From the NCBI GenBank assembly GCA_903813345.2, contig CAIIXF020000009.1:9292030-9356029 (forward strand): a stretch of DNA of 64,000 nt. The letters are read 5' to 3'. Shown piece after piece: positions 1-14,000 of the stretch. The notes beneath the pieces are model-generated. The model was not told the DNA's origin. It ran no database searches and saw nothing but the letters and a program-made list of their open reading frames with translations. The position numbers and the translations under genes are program-made. Origin of the DNA: Owenia fusiformis. Taxonomy: Eukaryota; Annelida; Polychaeta; Sabellida; Oweniidae. Every line of letters starts with the position of its first letter. Positions within the stretch are counted from its first letter, which is position 1.

Positions 1-138
1 ATGTCTCTCGTGGACATCCTTCCTCTGCACATATCCTACTGACTTCTGTATAAATTACCCTCTCTGTAGTAAACACTTATCATCTAACACAGAACGTTTT
101 TTGACAAAAAATGTTCAATATCCACAGGTTTTACTGTA
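1..138. mobile_element. pogo/Tigger-like MITE, right end
   Basis: The stretch ends in CAGGTTTTACTG followed by TA, the inverted complement of the CAGTAAAACCTG start seen in three other copies in this window (10121, 19898, 30173) and, with one change, at 57146. The body, with 'gacttctgtataaatta' and 'aaaaatgttcaatat', matches the copies at 10121 and 57146. The left end lies before the window. TA-flanked CAG..CTG ends and small size fit non-autonomous Tc1/mariner-pogo elements; the superfamily is inferred. Confidence 0.6.
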
Positions 139-1649
139 TTGATCTCTGGCTGGCTTGTGGTCACTTTATGAAGTATTACAATAGTCTCCAAATCCTTCTC
201 TCCAGCCTTAATCTATTTCTCCTTTTGAAGGGGAGGATTGTAGTAAGGGGTATGTATGTGGTGGTCAGAGAGCTTAAAGAAAGACTATAGGAATCATGCA
301 AGTATGGAGAATATAATATGATGTTATCTCCTCGATTTCTAATGCACTAGCAAGACGCCCCTTTTGATATAATGATTGTAAGAGCAACTTTTATCTAATA
401 CTGTATTATCTAAGATGGTGTAGATGCCACAATGGTTAATGGGTACCTATCATTAATTATATGTTTTTCAATTAACTATCTGTTTCCATTATCTCACTAT
501 ATCCTGGTTTAATGTTCAAGATTATAAGATTTACTTGTAAAGAAAATGGTAATTAAAGGAAGAAATGAACACACATGTTGTATCACTGTTCATATATGAG
601 CAACATTACGCATACATATACTACGAGAGAAATTCAAAATGATATGTAGTTTTGACAATATTTTATTAATTATTTTTGAGAATTATAAATATTTGATGAT
701 TAAAACAAGACTGTAACTTCATGCATAGCTTATAATGAACTTATCCATCTTAGGATTTCACCTAAAGACTTGTATCTTCAAACGCCAGGACAGAACATAT
801 GTTTTCTTTGAGTCTTACCTCTTTCATACCAATGCATTTTCAGTTATCAGCTTGTTTGAGAGTTCCTGCCATTTAATATCATCAATTTTATTAATAATAC
901 GTGAGATTCAATTTGGCATATCTTAACAATAGACCTATTACTCATTTTTAAACCTACTTTGTGTTAAGTGAGTAGATAAGTGAGTAGGTAAAGGCCATTT
1001 TTCAAAAAGTGAAAATAGTTCAAATGTTTGGCCTAAATAAAATCTAAAAGTTTGACCCTAAAACAACTTTTGGGCCCATCCAAAATTCAGAAAAAGATAA
1101 ACTTTTTACAAAAGTGATGCGTTTTTAAAATGAGGTTCAAAAGAGGTCTATTTTAAAGTCTAAACAAAACGTTAGAACCCAAAACACTTTTTGGGCCCAT
1201 TTATATCCATCCAATGCCTTCTGAAGGTAGAAAACTAGGATCTAAACCATGAACGCATTAAAAGCAGACTGCATGTTTACACCTGAGCTCCCAGGTGCTG
1301 ATCCACTTGCAGATCTAGAAGATTTACTTCATATGTAATTCAATTATAGTCAGTCAATAGTAAAGTGAATGGAGGATTATCACTGTTGTTTCTGTTCATT
1401 GCATCAAAATAACATTTCTAAGGTTGTCATAACTACAGAATTGCATAATAAACCATGATAAACTCTCGTTACGCTTACTCATGGAGATGGTCGATATCCA
1501 CTTATGGATAAAAATGGTATCCCTCAAAAACATAGAATAGCAGCTGTATATCTAGTGCCCTCCATGCATCAATGTAAAACATTTATAATGAATGATAAAT
1601 AAATAAATGAATTAATGAATAAATAAGGAAATGATAAATAAAAATGCCG
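139..1649. other. intergenic, nothing recognised
   Basis: AT-rich sequence without a convincing coding exon. Two loosely similar segments around 985-1200 share 'ttgggccca' and 'caaaagt'-type words and may be an old repeat. A run of 'aaataaat' words at 1595-1645 precedes the LINE fragment. Confidence 0.4.
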
Positions 1650-3097
1650 CACCTCAAGATTGAAGTCAGACAATGGTAATACATACCCTGAGTCTAGTTA
1701 TAAACAAAACTAATCTGCCCTCAAACTCTGGAGTAAAACTTGAAAATACTTTTATAAACCATCTTCTGTGGGCGGACGACCTTGTTCTAATATCTAATTC
1801 AAGAAAAGGACTCCAAGAACAGCTTGATGCACTATTTAAATATTGTACAGAATACCGTTTAATTGTGAACACAGTTAAAACCAAAGCTCTGCTTTTTAAT
1901 TCAAAGAATAAAGACCATGAACCTTTTATGTTTAATAATCAAACAATTGAACAAGTCAATGAATATAAATATCTTGGTTGTGTCTTAAGTCATAATAACA
2001 AGTTTGATAAAAATTCCAACCATTTGAAAGAACAAGCAAGAAAAGCCTATTTCAAGATAAAACAACAATACAATAAATTTAATGATATCCCGGTTAGTAT
2101 CGCTTTGCATTTGTTCGATACACTTATTCTGCCGATTCTAAATTATGGTTCTGAGATATGGCTAGATCATAAACAAATGAAGACAATTGAAACAATCCAT
2201 CTTAAGTTTTTAAAATCTGTTTTATGTGTAAAACCTCAGACATCAACACATGCAGTTTATGGTGATTTAGGCCGTTATCCATTGTATATAAAATTTGAAA
2301 TACAACTATTAAAATATTGGATTAGACTCCTGAGACTATGCCCAAGTAATATATTATCTGAAACATATAAATATGAGCTTGAGTTACTCAATCTTGGGTT
2401 TCCCTCCTGGGCATCCAGAGTTTTTAAAATACTGGAAAAATGTGACATGTTAGAATACTGGGACAATCAGGAAATACCTGATGAGAAAATATTTTTAAAG
2501 GATGTAAATAGCACTTTGATGAGACAGTATTGTGCCGATTGGCAAAATGCTATTTTGTGTGCACCTATACTTAGAACATATTGTAAATATAAAACTAAAT
2601 TTGAATGTGAATCATATTTAAAGTTAGACAATAGAAAGTATAGGCATTGTATTGCAAGATTTAGACTAAGTTCACACCAGTTGCATATTGAGACTGGGAG
2701 GCATTGTAAACCTGCCCCTAAACCTCTAAATGAGAGAAAATGTTCAACATGTAATTCTATTGAAGATGAAGAACACTTTCTCACAAGATGTAAAAAATAT
2801 GTAACTCTTAGAGAATGTTTGTTTTCGAAATTAAAAGAAATTATTCCAAGTTTTGATTGTGATGACCCAGATATTTTTAAAAGGTTAATGGCTACTGAAC
2901 ACTTGAATGTTCAATTATACATTGGAAAATTTATATATCATGGATTCAAAATTTAAGTGTATATGTTTAATAGTGTGCATCACACTGTATAATAATTATT
3001 ATTTGTAGTTAGAATAGTTGTAGTAGTAGTTTGTAGTGTTTTAGTGACTAATGTATCATGTTACTGATATAAATTGTCAATAAAAGATATAATAATA
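1650..3097 (+). mobile_element. 5'-truncated non-LTR retrotransposon (LINE), RT C-terminal part
   Basis: An open frame to the TAA at 2954-2956 covers about 425 codons. It begins just before the catalytic RT box, read as LLWADDLVLIS, followed by the thumb (NEYKYLGCVLS, then ILPILNYGSEIW) and a C-terminal Cys/His cluster of the form CX2CX7HX4C (CSTCNSIEDEEHF..C). The endonuclease domain and the first half of RT are missing, as in a copy truncated during reverse transcription. After the stop comes a short AT-rich 3' UTR ending near 'caataaaagatataataat'. The open frame shows no stop, so the insertion is not ancient. The same layout appears at 38800 and, decayed, at 31745. The Cys/His tail and ADD box fit the Jockey/I/R1/L1-type groups; the exact clade is not resolved. 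Confidence 0.85.
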
Positions 3098-6000
3098 CCC
3101 TCTGCCTAGTATAGACTATATTACAGTTTAGCAGCCCCGCCCCCACGACCGATTCCCATGACACCTCGGGTCATAAATCATTTTATACCTACCGCGCTGA
3201 CCTATTATCAACCAATCAGCAAGCTGGAAGGAACAAGTTTTAAATGTGTGCACAATAATTATGCGATTACGTCAGAGAAAATGACCATATAGAAAGTCGT
3301 CCTTATTTCGTCGACGAATTCTGATTAGCGTGGTGAGTTAAGAGATTTATTGAAAACTGAAAGAGTGAAGACAAAACTCTTTTTTGAGAAGCAAAGTCGA
3401 ACGAATGCAAAGGGTTGGCAATACATGGCATGCAGGAATTTCAATAGACTCTCAGACACCATGCAACACAAATGAAAACTGCTGGAATAAAATCTTGAGA
3501 AAATTGCCTGTCAGCTATACTGGTCTTTGAAAACAACAAAAAACAACAGCATTATGGAACAGTTCCAAATTCCAAAAAACAACATGCGATTTTGGCAATA
3601 TCAACCAGAGAATATTACCCGCAGTTAATAAAATGCCTGACATGATTTACAATGACAATGATGAGGTATCTTGTAAAACAGAAACTTTAAAGTCTAAAAA
3701 TAACTGAACATAGTAAACACATTGTTTTTCTATCGTAATTATTTCAAAATGATTGGTTTCAAAATACAGATGGTTGTAAGAAGGGAAATATCCCAGAATT
3801 CATAGATAGCTTGTCTAAATCTAAAGAACCTCTAAAAGTTCATCTTAGCATGTAGATCTGACCATCAATGGATTCTGGTGTAGTTCCTCCTCTTGATGGT
3901 TGTTTTAAGCCATCAATGGGTGCTTCATTGTGATTTATTCAGCTTTCAGATCAATCACAGCCATTAATCCAGCTGAAATGTTGCCCTGCATCCCCATTAG
4001 GTATGTACACCACCCCACTGAGTACAACAATCATTTTATCACTCTTAAATTAGTATATTGTGGCATTTGAATTTAATGCTACTTTTGTAGGCAAAGGATT
4101 AAATGTTGTAATTGTATCATAAATGGAAAGTTGAAGTTCGCTTTAACATTAGCCTTAAAATCCTCGGACCAGGTGTGTAATACAGGTGTAATAAGAATTG
4201 GTTATTTTGAAAATATAACGAAATTCATGTAATGCTCTGTCAAAGTTTGTTAGCATGGCCTACGTGATAATCTGGAGATCTCTCAGGTTCTTTTTATTCC
4301 TGGTTTTATTGAGGCATTCAGGGGTGAATAGTCTAGAGGGTGAAACGTTTAAGAGATAAGTACATGAAAATATAATTAAATTGTTTTGCAAGAATGCAGA
4401 CACTTTGATCAGGTTTCTAAATGAAATATTTGATTTGATTTGAAAACTATATTTATTCTGGGTAGCTCTATCTGGGTAGTACATTATTGTGGTATTTAAC
4501 TTGGAATGTAATAATGGGGCATAGTATTCTGCACAATAAAGTACAATTGAGTTGCTTTCCCCTATGCAGGATATACCACTTATTTATCCCATGGCATGAT
4601 GTTTCTGTGCTGTAGGGATATAGAAACTGTCTCTTCCTCCCTCTTTGCCTGGCTGGGTGATAACTCAAATACCAGTTGACGGATTTGGTTCATAAATGTT
4701 GATTTCGATTTTTTAGTATTTTGTCATATCATGTTATGATGTAGACTTAGCCAAAAGGAGACATTATTTTTGCCAGGTTATTTCTATCTTGAAATGTTCG
4801 AAATGATGAGTGACATGATGTGATTTAATAATGTTTTGCTGGGTTAGATTTTCTACTCCCAAGAGTTGCAGTTTTTCTTGTTACATTTGTTACACATTAA
4901 TCAGATGAAATTAAAGGTACCATATAGATGTATTTCCTTCTTATCTCATTTTTCATCATAATTGAGGACATTGCCTCATTTTTGCTATTATTCAATTTCC
5001 AATTCATTTATTAACAGTCATCCTATCTTAGGACATTAGGCGCAATTTACAATAAGACATTAATACAATAACATATTTACAATTGCTCCCATAAACACCT
5101 AAATTATTCAATTGATGCTTCTCCTTTAGGAGTATATGGAAATATACTGACATACAGATCAGGCCCGTAGCCAGGTTTTGCCAAGGGGGGGGGGGGGGGT
5201 CATTTTTTGAAAGGTAGCTATCGCATTGTCTCACTGGAGAGTTTCAATCTGAAATATATGGCAGCTTCTTGTGAAAGGATAACATCCTGTTACTGCATGT
5301 AATCTGATTGGCTAGCTAAGTTTAATCGACCTAATCTGATTGGGTAATGCTAGATCAACGAGTTATCTCTAATTCACAGAGTGTCGATGAAGCTCTCTTT
5401 TAAGGAAGGAAAATCATTTTATTGAAAGGGTATGAATCATGTAAAATCTGCAGAGTACTTTGTGTATTGTGTATATTTAATTGTATTATATTGATTACAG
5501 GTAAATCCAATCAATTTAAGCAGTTAATGTTGTAACAAAATTATGTTGTAATTATCGCAAATCAATATATAAGTCTTGGAATCTTGGATTCAAGCCACAT
5601 TGTGACACTCAGTTTTGTCTTAGATTTTCTCGGGGTCTGGTTAAACATAATAGGGAGGTTAAGTTACGTGTTTCTAAGAGAACTTGTACGTGAGCGAGCG
5701 TGTAATATTTCGACCCCTCAATTCACTTTTCCAGGGACTCAATTACAAGTATTTTCCATATACATGTACATTATTACTCAGTAGTCCAAGTTTATATTAC
5801 AGCACGGAAAACTCAAGAAATATTTTGTTGCATGAGAACTTGGTTTCCTTAGCTGATGTGTTTACATTGAAATAATATCAATTTAATAGCAAATCAATTA
5901 TACCAAATCCAATAGGGATGTCTGTTTTGCTTTATTATCTCCAGAAATTCAATTTTTAAGAATAAGAACTTTTAATCTACTTGGTAGCATTCATGAACTT

Positions 6001-6463
6001 TGGTGTCTTGATTTTTCAAAATCCCACAAGAGACCCCAGTTCTCATGCAGCCATGATTTGAGTAAAATACCAAAAATACTCTGCTCTGTAAAAATCTGTT
6101 TCTCATGGCAGAGTAATACCCTTTGCATTCGTTTGACTTCACTTCTTAAAAGAGAGCTTCGTCTTCACTCTTTCAAACAAAAATAAACCTGTGAACTCAC
6201 CGCGCCAATCAGTGTTTGTCGGCCAAATTTGACCGACGTTCTATATATGGTCATTCCTTCTGACAACATCGTTGAGCCCGGTATTGACCAATGACATTCG
6301 CATATTTAATTAGAATGCATTTGGCGTATGTTTCTTCAAGCTCGCTGAATGGTGGAAGAAAGGTCAGCGCATAGGTCAGAAGTGATTTATTACCCAAACT
6401 GTCACCATACCCATCGTGGGGGTGGGGCTACTAAACTGTAATATGGTCTCTACTAGGCAGTGT
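3098..6463. mobile_element. 3.4 kb non-autonomous element with ~330-bp terminal inverted repeats
   Basis: The left end (CTGCCTAGTATAGACTATAT..., then 'agccccgcccccacga') is matched inverted by the right end ('tcgtgggggtggggct' ... ACTAGGCAG). Resemblance continues inward for about 310-340 bp, with gaps, to 'gaatgcaaaggg' on the left near 3420 and 'ccctttgcattc' on the right near 6119. Between the ends lies about 2.7 kb of AT-rich DNA with no plausible transposase frame. A poly-G run (about 5187-5199) sits inside. A third, solitary copy of the left end is at about 37921. The left end abuts the LINE tail directly. No clear target-site duplication could be read, so the superfamily is undetermined. 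Confidence 0.7.
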
Positions 6464-6764
6464 GTAGTTTAACTAGACTCTGCATGCATGTAGTTTAACT
6501 GGACTCTGCACGCAGGGTACAGAGTAAGGACGTTCAATCATGATTCACATGACAGCGTTTATGAATCTTTTACTTCAGTTGCCGCTTTCTCAAAACCCCA
6601 TACTACATCAAAGACTAAGTTCTCACGCAACAATTTGGAAAATTGTTACCTCTCTTGAGTCAATTGAGAGCTATGGACATTCAGTCACTGTGCTCTATCG
6701 ATCAATTAGATCTTTCCATATCCTTAGGCAAATAGTGATTACAATTACCTCTGACTAGGAGAGA
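6464..6764. repeat. short direct duplication and unassigned sequence
   Basis: The segment 'tagtttaactagactctgca' at about 6466 recurs at about 6490 with one change, so a roughly 25-bp direct duplication lies just outside the large inverted-repeat element. The rest is unassigned. Confidence 0.45.
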
Positions 6765-7146
6765 AAAGGACGATTCTCGGTTTGTAGAACGAAGTTCATC
6801 AATCTAAATGAGCATATCCCTGCTTCGGACAAATTTGATTTTTTTTACATAATATAGATTTGAATGTCTTCTTTTGAATAGTCATAATTTAATTTGGGTA
6901 ATATTTCTAGATTTTTCTCAAAAAAATATCAGCGCAGTACACTGATGAACTTCTTTCCCCAAATCGAGACTTGTATTTTATTGAATCGGTCTAATTGAAC
7001 GTTACCCCTGCTTCAGACCAATTTGTTATTTTTACATCTTGTAGATTTAAATGTCCTCTTTTGAATATTCATAGTTTAATTTGGGTAATATTTCTATATT
7101 TTTTCATGAAAAAATGTTTTAACCCAGGAGACGAGAATCGTCCTTT
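6765..7146. mobile_element. MITE-like element with AAAGGACGATTCTCG ends
   Basis: The left end AAAGGACGATTCTCG is mirrored on the right by CGAGAATCGTCCTTT. Inside, a unit of roughly 190 bp containing 'ccctgcttc', 'gacaaatttg' and 'tttaatttgggtaatatttct' occurs twice in direct orientation (about 6815-6915 and 7000-7105). No coding capacity is seen. Palindromic ends and size support a non-autonomous DNA transposon. Confidence 0.6.
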
Positions 7147-9316
7147 CACTATTTTGATAGTTTTGTATTGTAAAATTAAAGTCTAATGCATGTACAAAAA
7201 AAATTACTCAAATATGAAATATCTCTAAAATATTCAATTAGCCCCAGAATGTTAATGGCCTTTGGGACATTGGGGACATCACATAAACAGGTACTAATAA
7301 GATTTTTAGCATTTATTTAAAAACCAGAGGGACAATCAAATATTGAAAACGATAATTTTTCCATACCTAAACATACCAAACAAAAACCGATCTGGTTGGA
7401 TACAAACCCTCAATCCAACATTGTCATACCCGGTACATCCAATATATCCAATAAAAATGGAAATCAGTAATCTCAGAATCTGATCGGCATTGAATAAAAC
7501 TCATATATTTTCATACAAACAGTATTCAATTAACCCAATAATGTATTCAATCCAAACAATTTTATTACGTACCATTGATTTTGTCTTTGAAATGCATTAA
7601 CAGGTAATTAAACAGGAATTGGGATGTTAGTGCTGTTTTTGTTGAAAAAAAACAATCTGTTATTGTATATTGTATAATGTGTACTGTGTATTGTGTACTG
7701 TGTCAACCTATTGATTTTCACTGTTACAACAAAAGAAATGAAAAGCACCCGGACTATGGACAAATCACTCATCGAATCTTGATTTACATACTTGTACCCA
7801 TCTCTTACTCCGACAAACTTACGGGGTGCCCAGAAAGTAAAGATATACTGTACATGCATGCTCTGTTATCATGAGATTTGATTGTTTGATGGAAATAGAA
7901 TCAATCAATGCTTGATAGTGATACTGTGTCAGACATATTGACCATCAAACACTCAAGAATTACATCCAATAAAAATCAATGGGGTTATATATATATAAAG
8001 AGACAATATATGGATGTTATCAACTCAAATTATAAAGAAACTGAAAATATAAATTTTGATTTTAATATCAGATGATTAAGGGAGGGGCAGAATTTGAAGG
8101 ATATAGATATACAATACCTAAAAACCTTTATTAAAATGGCAACAAGGCCTGTTGAGAGATGAATTGAAAAATTTCAAGTGTATGGACATGCCTATCTATT
8201 GCCGCATTTAGAAGCGTAAATGAAGTTTTAAGTTTCCAGGCATAAAAAGAAACCCACTTATAGATTTTTAAGATATACTACATTTCAGGATTTTAACTAC
8301 AGGAATTTCAGCTGAAATAATGTTTATTCAGGGGGATTCTTTATAGATAATGAAAATAGATGTTAGCCTTGAGGAAATATCCAAACTTCCAATATTTTGA
8401 CACTAGGTCCATGATCATTGGACACGTCAATGCACTAATTGTTCAACCTTTAACAAATAACACACATAGAAATATGCATTATAATATGTAGAGAAAAGTT
8501 GGCTATATCTAATAAGAACAGAATCTGACAATTGAAAAACAAACTTTAGAAGAATGTTCGCTCAAATGACAAAGATTTTTTGAATTGTGATATTTTAGGA
8601 AAGTTCATTTCAACTCGTCTCCAATGTGTTTTTCAGCTTTAATATCAGCTTATCAGCCTTTGGCTTTATATTCTTCTGGGAAAATCAATGTTAAGTGTTA
8701 ACATGGTCACCATGTGCCTTTTCCTGCTCTTGATATGAAAGTAATAGTAAACCATTCGACATTGAACCTCAATATATAAAGGGCTATAGACATTTTAATA
8801 AGTACCGTATAAAAGGACTTTTAAAGGTCATGCCCTGTTGATGAGCTTAGACATCTATTATTAAGATACTTTTTGTATAATCCTTCAATTATAGATTTGA
8901 GTCGGGGAAATGTCAATGGTTTAATAAAAACCTTTGTTAATTATAAATAGAAAACGTTATGTCAGTTGATAATAAAAAACACATGTCAATTGATTTTAGA
9001 AACACATGTTCCCCTTATCAACAGATGATAGAAAATCAAGTTATCAGTTGATGATAAAAAATCTTTATTTCAATTAATGAAAAAGAAAGACTGGATCTCT
9101 TAATATGACTTGCCCAATTTTGCCTCTTTTTCTTGAATGGTTAATATTTCCTCAGGGGCTTCCACATACTGGAGAAAGTCCATGGTTTTATTTAGCATTT
9201 TGCTAGCTTGTAATATATAATCAAGAAGTCTGTAGCAAGGCCCTGGAATTCCCCAACCCCTTTCTACTTAGGGGCATAGCCAAAAAATTAGGCATGCAAA
9301 AATTGATAAATGCGGC
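7147..9316. other. intergenic, nothing recognised
   Basis: AT-rich DNA with many stops in all frames. A 'tatatatata' stretch lies near 7987. Around 8940-9065 the words 'gtcagttgataataaaaaa', 'catgtcaattgat' and 'tatcagttgatgataaaaaa' recur as a loose tandem of roughly 35-60 bp. No exon with family resemblance was found. Confidence 0.4.
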
Positions 9317-10038
9317 AAAGGAGTGGTATCGATATGGAGAACTTTTTGAACACACATTTCTCTTAAACCAGTCATAAAAAAATCTAAAAATTTAACACAT
9401 TGTCAATTTAATGGTCATCTTTTGAATGGTAACAATATAATTTGAAAAATATATATACTTTCATCTATATTGTTTTAGAAAACACATCAAACACTTGTTT
9501 TGTTCTTGGTATCATGTTTCCAGAGTGAAATAAAACATCTTTCCGAACCTCGTTGGATCAAAACGACATAAACACAACATGTTTAGGTTTCTCAATATTG
9601 TAATTGTACAAAGGAAATGGTTGATTTTAAAAAAGTATCTTGTAAATGAAATAAAAGGTTTACCTTGATTTTTATCTATTTTGGGTGTGGTTTTGTTATA
9701 ATTTTTTTAATACTTTTTTTAAAATCAACCAAAAATTCCTTTGTATAACTATAATATTGAGCGGTCTAAAAACATGTTGTATGCTGAACAAGGTTCGGAA
9801 AGACATTTTATTTCATTCTCAAGAATTGGTAGAAGGGAGCAAAAACAGTTGCACTAAAAAAACAAAAAATGTTAACAAAAACAGTTATATAAAATATTTC
9901 TAAATTATTTTCACGTTAAATTGTTGTCAATCAGTCAACATTACATAAAATACCGTGTTTTTTACAGAATGTTTTCAATGATTGGTTTGAGAGAAAAAAA
10001 TTGTTGAATTCATTTCTCCATATCGATACCAATCCTTT
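9317..10038. mobile_element. ~720-bp palindromic MITE, copy 1
   Basis: The left end 'aaaggagtggtatcgatatg' is mirrored at the right end by 'catatcgataccaatccttt'. The arms continue inward for several hundred bases: 'ttggttgattttaaaaaagt' near 9620 is mirrored by 'acttttttt' and 'aaaatcaacca' near 9713. The element is therefore close to one large hairpin. A second copy at 24507-26851 carries another element inserted in its right arm. No coding frame; the open frame at 9685-9903 is part of the palindrome. Confidence 0.7.
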
Positions 10039-10120
10039 AGGCTTAAGGAGGTATGTAACTTACTACCTTTATACTTCATTTTTAAATTTCATTTTAGTTG
10101 AATAAAACATCTGAAAAGTA

Positions 10121-11081
10121 TACAGTAAAACCTGTCTTAGTAAACACCTCTAGTGAACACCTGTCTCTCGTAAACACCCTTCCTTCCTCTGTACATACTC
10201 TACTGACTTCTGTATAAATTATTATCTGTGTAGTGAACAACTAAAAACACCAGGCCACCCTTGGCCAATTTCTTATTCAAAATCATGCAGTTTTTATCGC
10301 ACTTTGAAAAAGTGCTATATTGTCGTCGTCTTGTGCTGTTGGGCGGGCGTGCGGGCGGGCGGGCGGGCGTGCGGGCGGCACATAAACCAAATCTTGTCAT
10401 CAAATTTCCAGGATAACTGCTTACCTGTTCAACTTGAAATTTTTACAGATGCAAGAGCAGACTAGTACCAAGATCTGATTAGGTTAAGGGCATGCTGGGT
10501 AAACTACGTGGTGGCCATTTTGAATTTTTCAACAAATCTTGTCATCAAAATTCCAGGAAAACCACTTATTCGTTCAACTTGAAATTTTTACAGATGCAAG
10601 AGCAGACTATTGCCAAGATCTGATTAGGTTTTGGGTATGCTGGCTGAATTACATGGTGACCATTTTGAATTTTTTCAAGGTCGAAGGTCATCAAATTAGG
10701 TCACAAACAATGTTATCTAAATTTTCCCAAAGTTCAAGACTACAAATAAATTCTTGTCATCAAAATTGCAGGAAAACCGCTAACCTTGTCAACTTAAAAT
10801 GTTTACAGATGCAAGAGCAGACTAGTGGCAAGGTCTGATTAGGTTTTGGCCATGCTGGGTAAATTGCATGGTGGCCAGTTTGCTCTTCAAAGTGCGATAT
10901 TTATCACTGTGTGTCTTGTTCATGATTCTGAGCATTTTTCATGTGATTTTGGGCCAAATTTATTTAAGTGCACCCCCTGGAGTTTTTCTGAAAAGTGAAC
11001 CCCTTGGAAAAAGCTGACTATGGGCCCGAACACTGAATGATTTACTCTGCAAAAATGTTCAATATACACAGGTTTTATTGT
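10121..11081. mobile_element. pogo-like MITE containing a nested ~600-bp element
   Basis: It begins TACAGTAAAACCTGTC and closes with 'acacaggttttattgta', the family ends seen at 1, 19898, 30173 and 57146. From about 10294 to 10905 it is interrupted by another element whose edges are 'tatcgcactttgaaaaagtg' and 'ctcttcaaagtgcgatattt'. That insert holds a (GGGC)-rich microsatellite (10339-10378) and three related copies, starting at about 10393, 10538 and 10753, of a unit containing 'cttgtcatcaaa', 'gatgcaagagcagact' and 'ctgattaggtt'. Outside the insert the pogo-like sequence resumes. Confidence 0.6.
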
Positions 11082-14000
11082 ACGATGTATATCGTATATC
11101 TGAAATATTTTGTTGAGGCTGTTGCCTCACATGCCTCATTTATGGCTTCACCAATGCTACTTCACCTCTTATAATGGTAAGGCAAATATAAGATATCAAT
11201 GCTGAGGAAGGCATTCACAAGGGCTTAATGCAAGACTAATAGCCAACTTACCTAATTTGAAGAAATTGGCAATCCTATATCTTCTAAGGAGCATCCTATG
11301 TGAGGCATGGTGTCTTCTTGTATTCCGTACACTGAATGGTTTCACATCTCATCAATAAAGTGCCTTTACAGTTCTTTATGGTCCCTTATTTGACACTTCA
11401 TAATCGATTATCATTTCTTTTGATGGGCCTGCTGCTCACTGAATCACTCAGATTAGAGGGAAATTATTATAGCTATCCCGTTATATCCCGGATAATTCAG
11501 GCCTATTCTCGGTGGTAATATAATTACCCTGATGTGGATAGTTTGCTCGGGAATTTCATGTAAAAATTGACTCTAATTGGAGTGATATCATTATAGAAGT
11601 AAGTGTAATGCGTGATGATTTCCCTTTAGGCCTCTTTAATGCATTTGGTCTTGATTTTAAATTCCTGACTTGTGACTGTTTGAATACATCAGAAAAATAT
11701 GTTGAATTGGAGCTCCCTGAAATAAAATGTACAAGTAGTTATTGTGATATCTTATTTAATCTGAAGCTTCATTTTTCTTGTATTCTAAATTAATAGCTTA
11801 TTTTCCGGTATTTTTGTAATTTCTGTGAAATCTTTGTTAATGAACACCTCCCGAAAGTGAACATTGCTATGAGTTACAAAGCAGGCTGGTTGTTACAAAG
11901 GATCTCAAAAAAGGTTTGTTACAAAGGATTTTTGAGGTGTTACAAAAGCACAAAATCCTCCCTCAATATCTTCATAATGCTGCAATTTAATCCTGCAGTG
12001 TAAAATATACCATGGACTGATTTCTCTTCCTTGTTAATTAAGTTTTCCTTTTAACCATAAGATCCTGTTTCTTCAAAACAGGTGTAAAAACATTGCCTCT
12101 AGTTGTAATTTTAAATAAGCTTTGCTTACATAAGCATAAGCAAGGATGTTGCTTTGTCTGTGAGACTCTACTTAAAGGGGTTACAAAGACTAGAGGAAGG
12201 TTGAGAGCATGTGTCAGAAACACAAAGAGTAGAGGAAGGTTGAGATCAAGTTTTGAAAATATTGTCACAGTTTTACAATATCTTTTGCTTTCCTCATTCC
12301 ACGTCAGATCAATTCTAATGAATTTTGATATTTCTGGATCTTAAATCTTGCTTATATTATCAGATATCTCAATTTATTTTTCAGAAAATAAAATCAGGGT
12401 TATAAGCAGTGTATGCCCTGGCTTAAGGATTTGTGAGCTACTGGTCAAAATGGCACCACTGACCAGTTGCAATGTTAATTTCCTATACCTTGTGAAAAAA
12501 TCAACTGGGGGCCATTAACAGAAGCTTCGTAAAGTTAAGAATTTTTAAAACCCATTGTTCTCTAACTGTGACATCATTATATCCATGGTTACAACAATTG
12601 ATTTACGAATTCGTAATTTTAGTAAGTTTCTGTTAATCCCTGGTCATTATTAAAAGTAATGTGGTAATGACCAGATGACCGGCCCTTAGGGCATGCCCTG
12701 GTTATAAGGGACATACAGGCATCATATTTGAAGATTGCTTACACCATTTTAAACTCAAGTCTTTCCTGCCACTTTAAGTTTTATGTCTCTGCTTTGACTT
12801 TATTCCCATCAATTAGAAAAACAGATTAAAATAAATAAAATGATACATATATCTCTTATAAATATTTCTTCTAGAAACATGAACTGAAAAAAATTGGGCT
12901 AGAAATTAAATATTTTTTTAAACATTATCCTTTTAAGGACAGTGAAATGTGGTACACAAAATCAAAATTGCAAAACCTTGCTAGCGAACACTTACCTAAA
13001 GTAGTCCTTTTTCTCTGCAAACACACAGGTTTTACTGAAGATACATTTTCCTATTAGTAATCTTTGAAAATCTAATACATTATATATATACATATAGATT
13101 TGTAATTTCTTACTATATCTCAATACTGTTCATTGACTCATCTGTTAATCTCTCTGTTTTATGTTTCAAAGCATGGCCTCCTGTGATGTTTATACCACAA
13201 GTCCAGAGCCCAATATTGAATTTTGTAAAAAGAATACCTGATAATTTTAATCTCGATATGCTGATGTTGTGTTATTCGCCAATACAGTGTACTCTGTGCC
13301 AGATTGAGCTATTCAGCTCATTGTAATCAGCCTGATCTAGGTTGCAGAGCGTGTGGAACCACGACTGAAAATATCCGTCTGCTAATACTTATTTTGCGTC
13401 ATTTCTCTATAAAATTTGAATAAAATGTCTGATTTTATTGCATTTCTTTACAATTTAGAGTATTTACGTCATAGTGGTGTATTTTATTCTATGTTTATTC
13501 AGCTCTTTTATACTTTATTTTGCTGTTTAAATATCAAACATGATAATCTCCATGCAGGGTATCTGTTAAATGAATACTGTTGCAGCATATTGCCTCAGAG
13601 ATTCTACGTTCTTTGATCCATGATAAGTAAGGTTTAGGGATTGGTCAATCTTAACCAAGTGGAAGGAATATGTTACCTTGTTTATAATAGGTAACGATTG
13701 GCATTTCTTGTCGAACAATCTAAGTAAATAAACTGCATCTATGGGGAATATGGTACCTGATATATTGAACTTCAAATATTTGTTACATCACATTTACTCA
13801 AAGAACAAACAAACAATCAAGCAACCAAACAAACTAGCAAACAAACTCATATAGCTTATAGTGCAGATAGTGGAAAATTTAAGATAGCATTCATATCAGC
13901 CTTAGGCTAATGGATCATTTTCCTGTCTAATGAATTAAATCAATTTATTTAGTTAAAGTGTTTATTCCAGTTGAATTAAGATCTATCAATAATTCTTGAA

